A stretch of 64,000 nucleotides of DNA from Cellulosimicrobium terreum (GTDB lineage: Bacteria > Actinomycetota > Actinomycetes > Actinomycetales > Cellulomonadaceae). The stretch is from NCBI GenBank assembly GCA_014803435.1, contig JACYFD010000004.1:62001-126000 (forward strand), in the 5' to 3' direction. Both the position numbers and the translations under genes were made by a program. Below, in pieces: positions 8,727 through 18,347 of the stretch; the stretch's first letter is position 1, and each line of letters opens with the position of its first letter. Under the pieces are notes generated by a model. The model was not told where the DNA came from. It was given only the letters and a program-made list of their open reading frames with translations, and did not search any database.

Positions 8727-9596
8727 GTGCTGCTCCCGCGCCCGTCCGACCCGCCTCCGGTGCTGCTCGTCCACGGCTCGCGCACGTCCCGCACGATGTG
8801 GCGTGCCCAGCTCGAGGCGCTGGACCGGGCGGGAGTGCCCGCGGTGGCGGTGGACCTGCCCGGGCACGGTACGCGACGAGGAGAACGCTTCACGCTCGAC
8901 GGTGCGGTCGAGGCCGTGGCGCAGGGCGCGGACGACGTGGGCGGTGGCGCGGTCGTCGTCGGCCTGTCGCTCGGAGGCTATGTCGCGATCGAGGCGCGGG
9001 CGCGGCACCCCGAACGCGTGCTCGGGCTCGTCGCGGCGGCGTGCTCGACACCACCGAGCACGCGGCTGCGCGACGGCTGGCTCGTGCTGGCCCGGGGGAT
9101 CGAGCGACTCCCGGACGGCGGGGCCGCGCTCAACCAGGCGCTCGTCGACCGCACGCTGTCGGGCACGGCGGGCAGCGACCTCGCGGCGGGAGGGTTCGCC
9201 CTGGACGTGATGAGCGACATCCTGCGCGAGGTCGGCGCGTGCGAGCCGCTGCGATCGCTCGCGGCTGCGCAGTCCCCGGTGTGGGTGGTCAACGGCAGGT
9301 GGGACCACTTCCGCACCTCCGAGCGGGCGTTCGTCGCGGCGGCGGGTCGTGGGGGAGCGCCCGCACGGCTCGTCGTGGTCCCCGGTGCTCGCCACCTCGT
9401 CAGCCTGGACGCCCCGGTGCCGTTCACGCGGGTCGTGCTCGAGGCGGTGGCCGACGTCGCGCACGACCCGCGGGCCGGCACGTCACCCAGCAGGCAGGTC
9501 CCAGGCGCGCGCGCCGCCGACGAGGGCCGCCGAGTTCGGCACGACGACGACGTCGTCGCCGAGGCGGTCGAGCGCGCCCGGTGTGATCCGGCGTGA
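8727..9596 (+). CDS. Alpha/beta-fold hydrolase
   Basis: The 289-residue product has a complete hydrolase triad: nucleophile Ser81 in GLSLGG, Asp193 in NGRWDH and His223 in GARHLVSL. The oxyanion-hole strand VLLVHGSRTS is at residues 12-21. The substrate is unknown; members include esterases, lipases and related enzymes. It is expected to be cytosolic because no signal peptide is seen. GTG 8727 is supported by the leaderless -10 box. The fold ends near residue 247, and residues 253-289 are encoded opposite the 3' end of the convergent ROK kinase gene, so this tail may be non-functional read-through. Confidence 0.8.
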   Translation: MLLPRPSDPPPVLLVHGSRTSRTMWRAQLEALDRAGVPAVAVDLPGHGTRRGERFTLDGAVEAVAQGADDVGGGAVVVGLSLGGYVAIEARARHPERVLGLVAAACSTPPSTRLRDGWLVLARGIERLPDGGAALNQALVDRTLSGTAGSDLAAGGFALDVMSDILREVGACEPLRSLAAAQSPVWVVNGRWDHFRTSERAFVAAAGRGGAPARLVVVPGARHLVSLDAPVPFTRVVLEAVADVAHDPRAGTSPSRQVPGARAADEGRRVRHDDDVVAEAVERARCDPA

Positions 9597-10256
9597 GTTG
9601 CCGCCACCGAGGTACAGCCGGTCCCACCAGAAGACGGGCCGCAGCCCGTCGACGACGGCGAGCACGCGCCGCGACCAGAGCGCGCTGCCGAGGCGGCGGC
9701 GCTCGGGCTCGCCCACGTACGCGTCGTAGGACGTCCCGCGCCGCACGGGCGCGCGCGACCACTCGAGGTGCGGCGCGACGCGACCGCCGTGGAACAGGGC
9801 GGACCCGAGTCCCGTGCCGAGCGTGAGGACGAGCTCGAGCCCGGACGCCGCGATCACCCCTGCGCCGTGCACCTCCGCGTCGTTGAGGACGAGCGCGGGG
9901 ATGCCGAGCCGCTCCGCGACGGCAGCCTGGACGTCGAAGCTCGACCAGGCCGTGACGAGGTCGGGCTCGACGTGCGACCGCGGGCCGCTGCGGGTGACGT
10001 AGTGCGGGGTGTGCACCACGACGCCCCGGCGGATCATGCCCGGCATGCCGACGGTCACCCGGTCGGCGCGCGGCAGGCGGGCCGCGATGTCGGCGATCGT
10101 CTCGACGAGCAGCTGCGGTGGCAGGGGGTAGGGCGTGGGGACGCGCAGCGCCGTCGCGTGCGCGGTGCCCGACGCGTCGAGCACGTTCGCCTTGATCCCG
10201 CCCCCGCCGCAGTCCACGGACAGGGTCCGCACGTCCGCCGGAAGGTCATCGCCCAT
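9483..10256 (-). CDS. ROK-family sugar kinase, polyphosphate-glucokinase-like
   Basis: The protein (257 residues from ATG 10256) has the phosphate-binding DCGGGGIKANVLD start, the catalytic-base motif LNDAEVHGAG and the LTLGTGLGSALF adenosine-binding segment of the ASKHA/ROK fold. The C-terminal RPVFWWDRLYLGGGNSRRI resembles PpgK-like proteins, which phosphorylate glucose with polyphosphate or ATP; which donor is used cannot be told. ATG 10256 is preferred to ATG 10274 because TACGCT (10264-10269 on the complement) lies 7 nt upstream, a leaderless arrangement. The classic ROK Cys-rich zinc motif is absent. It is divergent from truA. Confidence 0.8.
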   Translation of the reverse strand: MGDDLPADVRTLSVDCGGGGIKANVLDASGTAHATALRVPTPYPLPPQLLVETIADIAARLPRADRVTVGMPGMIRRGVVVHTPHYVTRSGPRSHVEPDLVTAWSSFDVQAAVAERLGIPALVLNDAEVHGAGVIAASGLELVLTLGTGLGSALFHGGRVAPHLEWSRAPVRRGTSYDAYVGEPERRRLGSALWSRRVLAVVDGLRPVFWWDRLYLGGGNSRRITPGALDRLGDDVVVVPNSAALVGGARAWDLPAG

Positions 10257-10346
10257 GCGGCGCAGCGTAGGCATGCCGAGCGGTGCGGAGCACGTCGGGA
10301 CGCGACCGGCGCGCGCGGGCCCGTGCGACGACTACCGTGGACCCTC
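10257..10346. promoter_or_regulatory. Divergent promoter region between the ROK kinase and truA
   Basis: Two leaderless-type -10 boxes face away from each other: TACGCT on the minus strand (10264-10269) seven bases before the ROK start, and TACCGT on the plus strand (10333-10338) eight bases before the truA GTG. Both promoters fit in this 90-bp gap. Confidence 0.5.
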
Positions 10347-11285
10347 GTGGACGACGCAGCAGGGACCGACCCGCGGGCCACTCCCCGGGCGGTGGACGAC
10401 GCCGTGGCCGCGGACCTCGTGCGGGTCCGGCTGGACCTCGCGTACCGGGGCACGCAGCTCGCCGGGTGGGCGCGCCAGCCCGGCCTGCGCACGGCCCAGG
10501 GTCTCGTCGAGGACGGGCTCGCGCGGCTGCTGCGCGGCACGGCACCGCGGCTGACCGTGGCGGGGCGGACGGACGCCGGCGTGCACGCGCGCGGCCAGGT
10601 CGTGCACGTCGACCTCACCTCCGAGCAGTGGCACGCGCTCCCGGGTCGCTCGGACCGGTCCCCGGGTGACGCGCTCGTCAGCCGGCTCGCCGGCGTGCTG
10701 CCCGGGGACGTCGTCGTGCACCGTGCGGGACGGGCGCCGGCGGGGTTCGACGCACGCTTCTCTGCCCTGCACCGCTCGTACACCTACCGGGTCGCGGACG
10801 ACCCCGCGCTGCGGGACCCGTTGCGCCGCGAGTGGACGCTGTGGAACCGTCGTCCTCTGGACGTCGCTGCGATGGACGACGCCGTCCGTCCGCTGCTCGG
10901 CGTCCGTGACTTCGCGGCGTTCTGCAAGCCGCGTCCGGGCGCCACGACGATCCGCGAGCTGCAGCATCTGTCGTGGTCCCGTCCGTCGGAGGGGCCCGAC
11001 GCCGGACTCGTGGTCGCGCACGTGCGCGCGGACGCGTTCTGCCACAACATGGTCCGCGCGCTCGTGGGCGCGTCACTCGCGGTGGGCGAGGGGAGGCGGG
11101 CCGTCGACTGGCCGGCGGCGCTGCTCGCGAGCCGGCGTCGTGACGGCGGGGCCGGCGTCGTGCCCGCGCACGGGCTCGTCCTCGAGGGTGTCGCCTACCC
11201 GCCGGACGCGCAGCTCGCGGAGCGCGCGGACCGGATCCGCGCGGTCCGCAACGAGGAGGACGTCTGGGAGGAGCCCACCCGCTGA
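10347..11285 (+). CDS. truA: tRNA pseudouridine(38-40) synthase TruA
   Basis: TruA converts uridines 38-40 in the tRNA anticodon arm to pseudouridine. The catalytic Asp76 lies in VAGRTDAGVHARGQ, and the RVRLDLAYRGTQLAGW start and AFCHNMVRALVG segment near the C-terminus are family signatures. GTG 10347 gives 312 residues, with about 23 residues before the domain. truA often follows rplQ in actinobacteria; here two genes are inserted between them. The gene ends inside the 11268-11300 hairpin. Confidence 0.95.
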   Translation: MDDAAGTDPRATPRAVDDAVAADLVRVRLDLAYRGTQLAGWARQPGLRTAQGLVEDGLARLLRGTAPRLTVAGRTDAGVHARGQVVHVDLTSEQWHALPGRSDRSPGDALVSRLAGVLPGDVVVHRAGRAPAGFDARFSALHRSYTYRVADDPALRDPLRREWTLWNRRPLDVAAMDDAVRPLLGVRDFAAFCKPRPGATTIRELQHLSWSRPSEGPDAGLVVAHVRADAFCHNMVRALVGASLAVGEGRRAVDWPAALLASRRRDGGAGVVPAHGLVLEGVAYPPDAQLAERADRIRAVRNEEDVWEEPTR

Positions 11286-11300
11286 GCGGGCGGGCTCCTC
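11268..11300. terminator. Hairpin terminator overlapping the truA stop
   Basis: The stem pairs GAGGAGCCC 11268-11276 with GGGCTCCTC 11292-11300, with extra pairing inside. The stop codon of truA lies in the loop side. It also sits 25 bases downstream of the convergent DUF5709 gene end, so it may act in both directions. Confidence 0.7.
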
Positions 11301-11324
11301 GTCCTACGAGTTCCGACCGGCAGG

Positions 11325-11723
11325 TCAGGGCTCCTCGACGACGTGGACCGCGGCCTCCTCGGCGCTCGCCCCGGCGCCGTCGATCCCCTCGTCCTGCGCG
11401 AAGGTGTCGTTCTGCCGACCGTCGATCGCGTCGGCGTCGGCGACGAGCCTGCCCGCCCGGGTCGAGTCGGGGCGGTCGAGGCCGTCGCCGTCCCACTCCT
11501 CCGGCTCCTCCTCGGCGAGGCGCTGGTCGAACGTCTCGCCGTGCACCTCTTCCCACGCGGTCTCCCCGTGGTGGTTGGTGCGCGGGCGGTCGGGCGGGGA
11601 GTAGCCCTCGTCGAGCACGTCGTCGACGCCACGGTCGAGCAGCGTGTCCTCAGCCTGCAGCTGGTCGTTGTCGCCCTCTGCCACGCCTTCCGGCTCGGGG
11701 CTGGTCCCGGTCGTGTCGCTCAT
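11325..11723 (-). CDS. DUF5709 family acidic protein
   Basis: This 132-residue, strongly acidic protein has the pattern of the actinobacterial DUF5709 family: [20 protein letters not shown], then [13 protein letters not shown] and [12 protein letters not shown]. There is no signal peptide, membrane segment or catalytic motif. The family has no established function that I know. It is monocistronic between truA and trhO. A role as a small soluble, possibly disordered, protein is all that can be inferred. Confidence 0.8.
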   Translation of the reverse strand: MSDTTGTSPEPEGVAEGDNDQLQAEDTLLDRGVDDVLDEGYSPPDRPRTNHHGETAWEEVHGETFDQRLAEEEPEEWDGDGLDRPDSTRAGRLVADADAIDGRQNDTFAQDEGIDGAGASAEEAAVHVVEEP

Positions 11724-11957
11724 GCCCCCACACTGGCACCTGCCGCGGCCGGACGCAGCCCGGGCGCGGGGCCGGCCCGGTCGAGCGCTCGTGAACGTGG
11801 CCTCACCCCCGTCGGGGCACGACCATGCACCCGTGAGCCGCGTCGACGCGAACCCTCACGACGAAGGCGGCGTCCAGCGACGGACTGGCGAGCCGGTACC
11901 AGGCGGCACGCACGCGGCTGCGCACGTTCGAGGACGCCGACCCGGCATGGAGGCTCC

Positions 11958-11963
11958 TATCCT
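11958..11963 (+). promoter_or_regulatory. -10 box (TATCCT) of trhO
   Basis: TATCCT ends seven bases before ATG 11971, consistent with a leaderless transcript. The 11724-11957 stretch upstream holds no gene I can support. Confidence 0.5.
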
Positions 11964-11970
11964 GGAGACC

Positions 11971-12936
11971 ATGGCCGTCCACAAGATCGTGCTCTTCTAC
12001 GCCTTCACGCCGCTCGCAGACCCACAGGCGGTCCAGCTGTGGCAGCGGGCGCTGGGCGAGCGGTGGAACCTCACGGGCCGCGTCATCGTCTCCGAGCACG
12101 GGATCAACGCGACGCTCGGCGGGACGGTCGAGGACCTCAAGCAGTACGTGAAGACGACCAAGCAGCTCCCGGGGTTCGCCGGGATCGACGTCAAGTGGTC
12201 GGACGGCACCGGGCACGACTTCCCCCGGCTGTCGGTGAAGGTGCGCCCCGAGCTCGTGACCTTCGGCTCGCCCGAGCGGCTCGTGGTGGACGAGCAGGGC
12301 GTGGTGGGCGGAGGCACGCGGTTGAGCCCGCAGGAGCTGCACGACCTGGTGGACGAGCGCGGGGACGACGTCGTGATGTTCGACGGGCGCAACGCGTTCG
12401 AGGCGGCGATCGGGAGGTTCCGCGGCGCCGTCGTGCCGGACGTGGCCACGACCCGTGACTTCGTGGCGGAGCTCGACTCCGGACGCTACGACGAGCTCAA
12501 GCAGCGCCCGGTGGTCACCTACTGCACGGGCGGGGTGCGGTGCGAGGTGCTCTCCGCGCTGCTGCGCGAGCGCGGCTTCGAGGAGGTCTACCAGCTGGAC
12601 GGCGGGGTCGCTCGGTACGGCGAGGTGTTCGGGTCCCGCGGGCTCTGGGACGGTTCGCTGTACGTGTTCGACGAGCGCATGCACGTCGAGCTCGGTCCGG
12701 GGACGACGCCGCTGGGGGAGTGCGTGGTGTGCGGCGCGGCCACGGCGCAGTACGAGAACTGCGTCGACCCCGGGTGCACGACCTTGCGCCTGCACTGCCC
12801 CGACTGCGTGCACGTGGCCCGGTCGACGCGGTGCGACGTGTGCGAGGAGGAGCAGGAGAGGGTGCACGGCGGGGTGCACATCCGGTGCGCGACACGTCAC
12901 GTTGACCGAGGCGCCGGGGCGCCGCTATCCTGGTGA
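11971..12936 (+). CDS. trhO: tRNA uridine(34) hydroxylase TrhO (rhodanese-like)
   Basis: TrhO-family proteins (YceA/UPF0176) make 5-hydroxyuridine at the tRNA wobble position, depending on oxygen. The 321-residue product has an N-terminal [14 protein letters not shown] domain with [14 protein letters not shown], then a central rhodanese domain with active-site Cys in YCTGGVRCE, and a C-terminal Cys-rich tail with CVVCG, CPDC and CDVC pairs that may bind metal. ATG 11971 is supported by TATCCT seven bases upstream. Longer upstream frames have no support. The 3' end overlaps the rplM promoter. Confidence 0.9.
   Translation: MAVHKIVLFYAFTPLADPQAVQLWQRALGERWNLTGRVIVSEHGINATLGGTVEDLKQYVKTTKQLPGFAGIDVKWSDGTGHDFPRLSVKVRPELVTFGSPERLVVDEQGVVGGGTRLSPQELHDLVDERGDDVVMFDGRNAFEAAIGRFRGAVVPDVATTRDFVAELDSGRYDELKQRPVVTYCTGGVRCEVLSALLRERGFEEVYQLDGGVARYGEVFGSRGLWDGSLYVFDERMHVELGPGTTPLGECVVCGAATAQYENCVDPGCTTLRLHCPDCVHVARSTRCDVCEEEQERVHGGVHIRCATRHVDRGAGAPLSW
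12902..12931 (+). promoter_or_regulatory. Promoter of rplM-rpsI, inside the 3' end of trhO
   Basis: TTGACC (12902-12907), an 18-base spacer, then TATCCT (12926-12931) is a near-consensus sigma-A promoter. It lies in the last codons of trhO, whose stop is at 12934-12936, and leaves a ~155-base untranslated leader for rplM. Confidence 0.75.
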
Positions 12937-13096
12937 GTCGTTGTGCTTTCTCACGACGCTCGTGTCGCTAGCGCGCCCACTCGCTGCCGGCCAAGGAGCG
13001 GGCGTCGAACGAGCCCGCCGCGCAACGACACGCCCTCTCGGTCGCCTGCTTCAGCGACTGACGAAGACACACCTGACAGAAACGAAGGCTACGACC

Positions 13097-13540
13097 GTGC
13101 GTACGTACACCCCGAAGCCCGGCGACATCCAGCGCGACTGGTACGTCATCGACGCGACCGACGTCGTCCTGGGCCGCCTGGCCACCCACGTGGCCACCCT
13201 GCTGCGCGGCAAGCACAAGCCGACCTTCGCTCCGCACGTCGACGGCGGTGACTTCGTCATCGTCATCAACGCCGGCAAGGTCGCCCTGAGCGGCAACAAG
13301 CGCGAGCAGAAGATGGCCTACAACCACTCGGGCTACCCGGGTGGGCTGCGAGCCACCGCCTACGGTGACCTGCTCGAGAAGCACCCCGAGCGTGCCGTGG
13401 AGCGTGCCGTGCGCGGCATGATCCCGCACACGAGCCTCGGCCGCGCCCAGTTCGGCAAGCTGAAGGTCTACGCGGGTGCCGAGCACCCGCACGCCGCTCA
13501 GCAGCCGAAGCCGTTCGAGATCACCCAGGTCGCGCAGTAA
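13097..13540 (+). CDS. rplM: 50S ribosomal protein L13
   Basis: L13 is an early-assembly protein of the large subunit. The 147-residue product shows [38 protein letters not shown], the [11 protein letters not shown] loop and [21 protein letters not shown]. The start is GTG 13097; there is no stronger alternative. It is followed by rpsI 44 bases later in the usual two-gene operon and is preceded by a long leader without a visible open reading frame. Confidence 0.97.
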   Translation: MRTYTPKPGDIQRDWYVIDATDVVLGRLATHVATLLRGKHKPTFAPHVDGGDFVIVINAGKVALSGNKREQKMAYNHSGYPGGLRATAYGDLLEKHPERAVERAVRGMIPHTSLGRAQFGKLKVYAGAEHPHAAQQPKPFEITQVAQ

Positions 13541-13584
13541 TCGCCCCGCAGGCGATGCGCACAGAGAGACGCGAGGACACACCC

Positions 13585-14073
13585 GTGGCCGAGACCACCG
13601 TCGAGAACGACACGCTGGGTGAAGAGACCCCCAGCACCTACACCTCTGAGTCTGCTGCCCCCACGGGCCGCGGTCAGAGCATCACCGCCCCCGGCCAGGC
13701 CCTGGGCCGCCGCAAGGAGGCCATCGCGCGCGTGCGCCTGGTCCCCGGCACCGGTCAGTGGAAGGTCAACGGTCGCACCCTCGAGGAGTACTTCCCGAAC
13801 AAGGTGCACCAGCAGCTGGTCAACTCCCCCCTGAAGCTGGTCGACGTCGAGGGCCGCTTCGACGTCATCGCCCGCATCTCGGGTGGCGGCACCTCCGGCC
13901 AGGCCGGCGCCCTGCGCCTCGGCATCGCTCGCGCGCTCAACGCGATCGACGAGGACAGCAACCGCGCTGCGCTGAAGAAGGCTGGCTTCCTGACCCGCGA
14001 CGCACGTGTCGTGGAGCGCAAGAAGGCCGGTCTCAAGAAGGCCCGCAAGGCTCCGCAGTACTCCAAGCGCTGA
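13585..14073 (+). CDS. rpsI: 30S ribosomal protein S9
   Basis: S9 sits in the head of the small subunit, and its C-terminal Arg (SKR end) reaches the P-site tRNA. The conserved domain starts at [15 protein letters not shown] (about residue 40), with [12 protein letters not shown] and [23 protein letters not shown] prefer GTG 13585, which gives the N-terminal VAETTVEN typical of actinobacterial S9 and has GAGG eight bases upstream, to the in-frame ATG at 13555. The product is 162 residues with a ~35-residue acidic N-terminal extension. Confidence 0.95.
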   Translation: MAETTVENDTLGEETPSTYTSESAAPTGRGQSITAPGQALGRRKEAIARVRLVPGTGQWKVNGRTLEEYFPNKVHQQLVNSPLKLVDVEGRFDVIARISGGGTSGQAGALRLGIARALNAIDEDSNRAALKKAGFLTRDARVVERKKAGLKKARKAPQYSKR

Positions 14074-14088
14074 TCCGGCGCTCGTGCT

Positions 14089-14125
14089 CGTCGGCCCCGG
14101 TGGACTCTGTCCGCCGGGGCCGACG
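14089..14125 (+). terminator. Hairpin terminator of rplM-rpsI
   Basis: A 12-bp perfect stem (14089-14100 with 14114-14125) with further GGAC/GTCC pairing in the loop lies 15 bases after the rpsI stop. Confidence 0.85.
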
Positions 14126-14164
14126 GCATTGGTGAGGACTCTTCATCGAGAGAAGGACACACCC

Positions 14165-15523
14165 ATGGGACGACTCTTCGGGACCGACGGCGTGCGCGGG
14201 CTCGCGAACGGGAACGTGACGGCCGAGCTCGCGCTCGGGATCGGCGTCGCGGCAGCACGCGTGCTCTCCCGCACGGACGAAGGGCACCGGCCCCGCGCCG
14301 TCGTGGGCCGGGACACCCGGGTGTCGGGCGAGTTCCTCGCCACGGCGCTGTCCGCGGGCCTCGCGAGCGCCGGCGTCGACGTCAAGGACGTCGGCGTCCT
14401 CCCGACCCCGGGGGTCGCGTACCTGGCCGCGACGATGGACGTCGACTTCGGCGTCGTCATCTCCGCGTCGCACAACCCCATGCAGGACAACGGCATCAAG
14501 ATCCTCGCGCGCGGCGGCGTCAAGCTCGACGACTCCGTCGAGGACGCGATCGAGGCCGAGCTCGAGCGGGAGTGGAGCCGTCCGACCCACGGCGACGTGG
14601 GCCGGATCTCGTCGGACACGGGCCGCGCCGGGACCGCGTACGTCGAGCACCTCATGTCGAGCATCGGGGCGGACGAGGACCACAAGCCCCTGGCAGGCCT
14701 GCGCATCGCGGTCGACTGCGCGAACGGCGCCGCGAGCGACGTCGGACCCGCCGCGCTGCGCGCCGCCGGTGCGGACGTCGTCGTGATCAACGCGAGCCCC
14801 GACGGACGCAACATCAACGCGGCCTGCGGGTCGAACCACCCCGAGCAGCTCCAGGCGGTCGTCGTGGCCTCCGAGGCGGACTTCGGCGTCGCGTTCGACG
14901 GGGACGCGGACCGCTGCATCGCGGTCGACCACGGCGGGACCGTCGTCGACGGCGACCAGGTCATGGGAGTGCTCGCGCTCGCGCTCAAGGAGCAGGGCGA
15001 GCTGCCGCAGGACACGCTCGTGGTGACGGTGATGAGCAACCTGGGCCTCATCCTCGCGATGCGCGACGCCGGGATCAGCACCGTGCAGACCGCCGTGGGC
15101 GACCGCTACGTCCTCGAGGAGATGCGTGCGCACGGGTACGGCCTCGGCGGGGAGCAGTCGGGCCACATCATCATGTCGCGCTTCGCGACGACCGGGGACG
15201 GCGTCCTGACGGCGCTTCAGCTCGCCGCACGGGTGCGGACGACCGGGCAGAAGCTCGCCGACCTCGCGGGCGTCGTACGCCGGCTCCCGCAGACGCTCGT
15301 CAACGTCCCGGGCGTCGACCGGTCCCGCGCGCGCACGGACGAGGGGCTCCTCGACGCCGTCGCCCGCGCCGAGGCCGTGCTCGGGGAGAGCGGTCGGGTC
15401 CTCCTGCGCCCGTCCGGTACCGAGCCGCTCGTGCGCGTCATGGTCGAGGCCGGGACCCAGCAGCAGGCCGACGCCGTGGCCGCCGACCTCGCGGCCGTCG
15501 TGCGCGCGCGCCTCGCGCTGTGA
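14165..15523 (+). CDS. glmM: Phosphoglucosamine mutase
   Basis: GlmM converts glucosamine-6-phosphate to glucosamine-1-phosphate for UDP-GlcNAc synthesis. The 452-residue protein begins [12 protein letters not shown]; the phosphorylated Ser102 is in [11 protein letters not shown]; the metal-binding loop is DGDADRC; the sugar loop is GGEQSGH; and the phosphate loop is [14 protein letters not shown] 14165 follows AGAAGGA. The stop overlaps the def GTG. Together with glmS at 18348 it supplies peptidoglycan precursors. The start farther upstream through the terminator is rejected. Confidence 0.98.
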   Translation: MGRLFGTDGVRGLANGNVTAELALGIGVAAARVLSRTDEGHRPRAVVGRDTRVSGEFLATALSAGLASAGVDVKDVGVLPTPGVAYLAATMDVDFGVVISASHNPMQDNGIKILARGGVKLDDSVEDAIEAELEREWSRPTHGDVGRISSDTGRAGTAYVEHLMSSIGADEDHKPLAGLRIAVDCANGAASDVGPAALRAAGADVVVINASPDGRNINAACGSNHPEQLQAVVVASEADFGVAFDGDADRCIAVDHGGTVVDGDQVMGVLALALKEQGELPQDTLVVTVMSNLGLILAMRDAGISTVQTAVGDRYVLEEMRAHGYGLGGEQSGHIIMSRFATTGDGVLTALQLAARVRTTGQKLADLAGVVRRLPQTLVNVPGVDRSRARTDEGLLDAVARAEAVLGESGRVLLRPSGTEPLVRVMVEAGTQQQADAVAADLAAVVRARLAL

Positions 15524-16152
15524 GCACCGGCCTGGACGCCGGCCGTGGCGCGGTCGAGGACGACGCCGTCGTCGCGCACGTGTCCCAGCTGCTCGAGACG
15601 TTCGAGGACGGTGTGCTGCCCATCGTGCAGGCCGGGCACCCGGTGCTGCGCACCCCGGCGATCGCGTACTCGGGGCAGCTCGGTGACCTGCTTCCGCGCT
15701 TCCTGGAGGCGATGCACCGCACGATGCGTGCCGCGCCGGGCGTCGGGCTCGCGGCTCCTCAGGTCGGACTCGGGCTCGCCGTCGCCGTGGTCGAGGACCC
15801 GGGCGTCCCGGACGGCGTCGACGACGACCGGGAGCGTGCGCCGTTGCCGTTCCGCGTCCTGCTCAACCCGCGCTACGAGGCCGTGGGCGACGCGACGCGC
15901 ACGTTCTACGAGGGCTGCCTCTCCGTGCACGGCTGGCAGGCGGAGCGCACGCGTCACCACGCGGTGCGCCTGACCGGCCAGGACGAGCACGGCGTCGCGC
16001 TCGACGAGGTCCTCACGGGCTGGCCCGCGCGCATCGTCCAGCACGAGACGGACCACCTGCGCGGTGAGCTGTACGTCGACGGCGCGGACCTGCGCACGCT
16101 CGCCTCCACCGAGGGCGTCGCCCGCCTGCCGGCCCGGTCGACGGTCGACTGA
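15520..16152 (+). CDS. def: Peptide deformylase
   Basis: Deformylase removes the formyl group from the initiator methionine. All three conserved motifs are present: [10 protein letters not shown] at residues 74-83, EGCLSV with metal ligand Cys133, and HETDH with His175, catalytic Glu176 and His179. The GTG start overlaps the glmM stop (GTGA), giving 210 residues, with a ~30-residue N-terminal extension. Function couples with map at 4128. It is a normal, complete enzyme. Confidence 0.95.
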   Translation: MSTGLDAGRGAVEDDAVVAHVSQLLETFEDGVLPIVQAGHPVLRTPAIAYSGQLGDLLPRFLEAMHRTMRAAPGVGLAAPQVGLGLAVAVVEDPGVPDGVDDDRERAPLPFRVLLNPRYEAVGDATRTFYEGCLSVHGWQAERTRHHAVRLTGQDEHGVALDEVLTGWPARIVQHETDHLRGELYVDGADLRTLASTEGVARLPARSTVD

Positions 16153-16435
16153 GCGCGCCCGTCGACTGGTTCTGACGGACTACCTCCGCGGCCGAGATCT
16201 CCCTCGTCAGGATGACGACCGCGCGGTCGGGGCCGGGGAAGAATCGACCTCGGCGCCGCCGGCCGGACGGGAACCAGGGGTCGACCCGGGTAAACCCTGA
16301 TGGTTGTCGGCGGTGCTCGGCCTAGGCTGGTGTGGCGGCCGGCGCACGTCCGGCTGCTGCCTGAGCCGAACACCTGTGCAGACATGGGCAACCCGACAGA
16401 CCCGGCACCCCGCCGGCCGACGATACGAGGACGCG
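16153..16435 (+). other. Gap between def and the DedA gene
   Basis: I see no gene here. TAGGCT at 16323-16328 could be a -10 box giving a ~100-base leader for the DedA gene, but no -35 partner is convincing. The stretch is GC-rich with no strong hairpin noted. Confidence 0.3.
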
Positions 16436-17176
16436 TTGACCGAGGCCGTGACGACCTTCCTGGAGAACCTGGAGCACTGGGTCCTCGCGCTGTCGTCGTC
16501 CGGCTGGATCTACCCGGCGCTGTTCGCGTTCGCGACGATCGACGGGTTCTTCCCGCCGGTCCCGAGCGAGTCGGTCGTCATCACCCTCGCCGTCGCGGCG
16601 CACGCCACGGGCGCGCCGAACCTCCTGCTCGTGCTCCTCGTCGCCGCGCTGGGCGCCTGGACGGGCGACCAGATCGCGTTCTCGATCGGGCGAGCCGTGG
16701 GCACCGATCGCATCCGGTTCCTCCGTTCGCCGCGCGGCCGACGCGCCGTCGGGTGGGCGGAGCGTGCGCTCGCCCACCGCGGTGCGTCGTTCATCCTCGC
16801 CGCGCGCTACATCCCCATCGGACGGGTCGCGGTGAACATGACGGCCGGAGCCGTCGGCTACCGTCGTTCGCGCTTCATGCTGTTCTCGGGCATCGCCGCC
16901 GTCACGTGGGCGATCTACTCGGTGCTGATCGGGCTCGTCGCGGCCCGCTGGCTCGGGCACGAGCCGCTGCTCGCGATGGTCGTGGGCGTCGTGATGGGCA
17001 TCGCCACGGGCTTCGTGATCGACCGTGTGCTCATGGCGCGTCGTCGAGGCCAGGGCGCTGTTCCCGTCGACGGACCGGACGAGTACGCCGACCGCGGGGA
17101 GGCCGTGGAGCCGACGGACGCCGTCGGCCAGACCGGCGCGACGGGGTCGGCGGAACGCTCGGAACCCGCCGCCTGA
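16436..17176 (+). CDS. DedA-family membrane protein (VTT domain)
   Basis: DedA proteins are membrane proteins implicated in lipid carrier or phospholipid flipping. The product (246 residues from TTG 16436) has several hydrophobic segments, the FFPPVPSESVVITLA motif near residue 38, GAWTGDQIAFSIGR and the arginine-containing FILAARYIPIGRVAVNMTAG motif typical of the family. TTG 16436 has GAGG five bases upstream; GTG 16448 is an alternative. The C-terminal ~40 residues are acidic, cytosolic and variable. It converges with coaA. Confidence 0.85.
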   Translation: MTEAVTTFLENLEHWVLALSSSGWIYPALFAFATIDGFFPPVPSESVVITLAVAAHATGAPNLLLVLLVAALGAWTGDQIAFSIGRAVGTDRIRFLRSPRGRRAVGWAERALAHRGASFILAARYIPIGRVAVNMTAGAVGYRRSRFMLFSGIAAVTWAIYSVLIGLVAARWLGHEPLLAMVVGVVMGIATGFVIDRVLMARRRGQGAVPVDGPDEYADRGEAVEPTDAVGQTGATGSAERSEPAA

Positions 17177-17216
17177 GCCGGACCGTGACACCGGGCAGGG
17201 TCGAGCGACCGGAGCG

Positions 17217-18203
17217 TCAGAGCTTGCGGAGGCGGACCCGCTGGACCGAGTGGTCCGACCCCTTCGTGAGGACGAGCGTGGCCCGCCCGCGCGTCGGCAG
17301 GATGTTCTGCTCCAGGTTGGGTGCGTTGATCGTGTCCCAGATCGACCGCGCGCGCTCGACCGCCTGCTCGTCGGTGAGGTCCGCGTACCGGCGGAAGTAG
17401 GACTCGGGCCGGGCGAACGCCGTCCGTCGCAGGGTGAGGAAGCGGTCGACGTACCACTGGCGGATGTTGCGGGTCCGGGCGTCGACGTAGATCGAGAAGT
17501 CGAAGAAGTCCGAGACCGCGACGGTGGGCTCGTCGTGCGCGCTCGGCCGTGCCGGCTGCAGGACGTTCAGCCCTTCGACGACGAGCACGTCGGGCTTGTG
17601 CACGACCGCCTCGGCCCCCGGCACGATGTCGTAGGTCAGGTGGTCGTAGACCGGTGCGCGGACCTCGTCCTGCCCGGCCTTGACCTTCGACAGGAACCGG
17701 ATCAGCGCGCGGCGGTCGTACGACTCGGGGAACCCCTTGCGCTCCATGAGGCCGCGCCGCGCGAGCTCGGCGTTGGGCAGGAGGAACCCGTCGGTCGTGA
17801 TGAGCTCGACGCGCGGGGTCTCGGGCCAGCGCGCGAGCATCTCGCGCAGCACGCGGGCCGTGGTCGACTTGCCCACGGCGACGCTGCCGGCGACGCCGAT
17901 GACGTAGGGGGTGCTGCCGGTGTCCTCGCGCAGGAACGTCGACGTCGCCTCGTGCAGACCGCCGGTCGCGGTGACGTACAGGTTGAGGAGGCGGGAGAGC
18001 GGACGGTAGACGGCGTCGACCTCCGCGAGGTCGATGGGGTCGCCGAGGCCGCGCAGGCGTGCCACGTCCTCGTCCGTGAGGGGCAGCGGGGTCGACTCCG
18101 AGAGACGGCTCCACGCAGCGCGGTCGAGGTCGACGTACGGCGACGAGGTCGAGGATGCGAACCGGGCCAGCGAGCGGGCCGCCTCGTGTGCGGGGGAGGA
18201 CAC
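17217..18203 (-). CDS. coaA: Pantothenate kinase, type I
   Basis: CoaA phosphorylates pantothenate, the first step of coenzyme A synthesis. The 328-residue product has the P-loop [17 protein letters not shown] near residue 110, TTDGFLLPN, and [12 protein letters not shown]; the C-terminal [21 protein letters not shown] is diagnostic of the bacterial type I enzyme. GTG 18203 is the best start because upstream codons lie antisense to glmS in an unsupported extension. The -10-like CACAAT lies seven bases before it on the same strand, a weak leaderless match. Confidence 0.95.
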   Translation of the reverse strand: MSSPAHEAARSLARFASSTSSPYVDLDRAAWSRLSESTPLPLTDEDVARLRGLGDPIDLAEVDAVYRPLSRLLNLYVTATGGLHEATSTFLREDTGSTPYVIGVAGSVAVGKSTTARVLREMLARWPETPRVELITTDGFLLPNAELARRGLMERKGFPESYDRRALIRFLSKVKAGQDEVRAPVYDHLTYDIVPGAEAVVHKPDVLVVEGLNVLQPARPSAHDEPTVAVSDFFDFSIYVDARTRNIRQWYVDRFLTLRRTAFARPESYFRRYADLTDEQAVERARSIWDTINAPNLEQNILPTRGRATLVLTKGSDHSVQRVRLRKL

Positions 18204-18347
18204 CCGACCGATTGTGCCGGATGCCGGGCGTGGACCGTGCACGCAGGTCCGCCGACCACGCCACCCGGTTTGGCAGGAGACCTCACGAAGAACCGCGGGA
18301 TCGGGCCGCGGCCGAGGGTCGGCGGAGCGTGGATAGACTCGACCACC

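Noticed and set aside
18204-18347. glmS ribozyme or riboswitch upstream of glmS
   Set aside because: The -10 box TAGACT ends eight bases before the ATG, so there is no leader to hold one, and no ribozyme-like core is visible.
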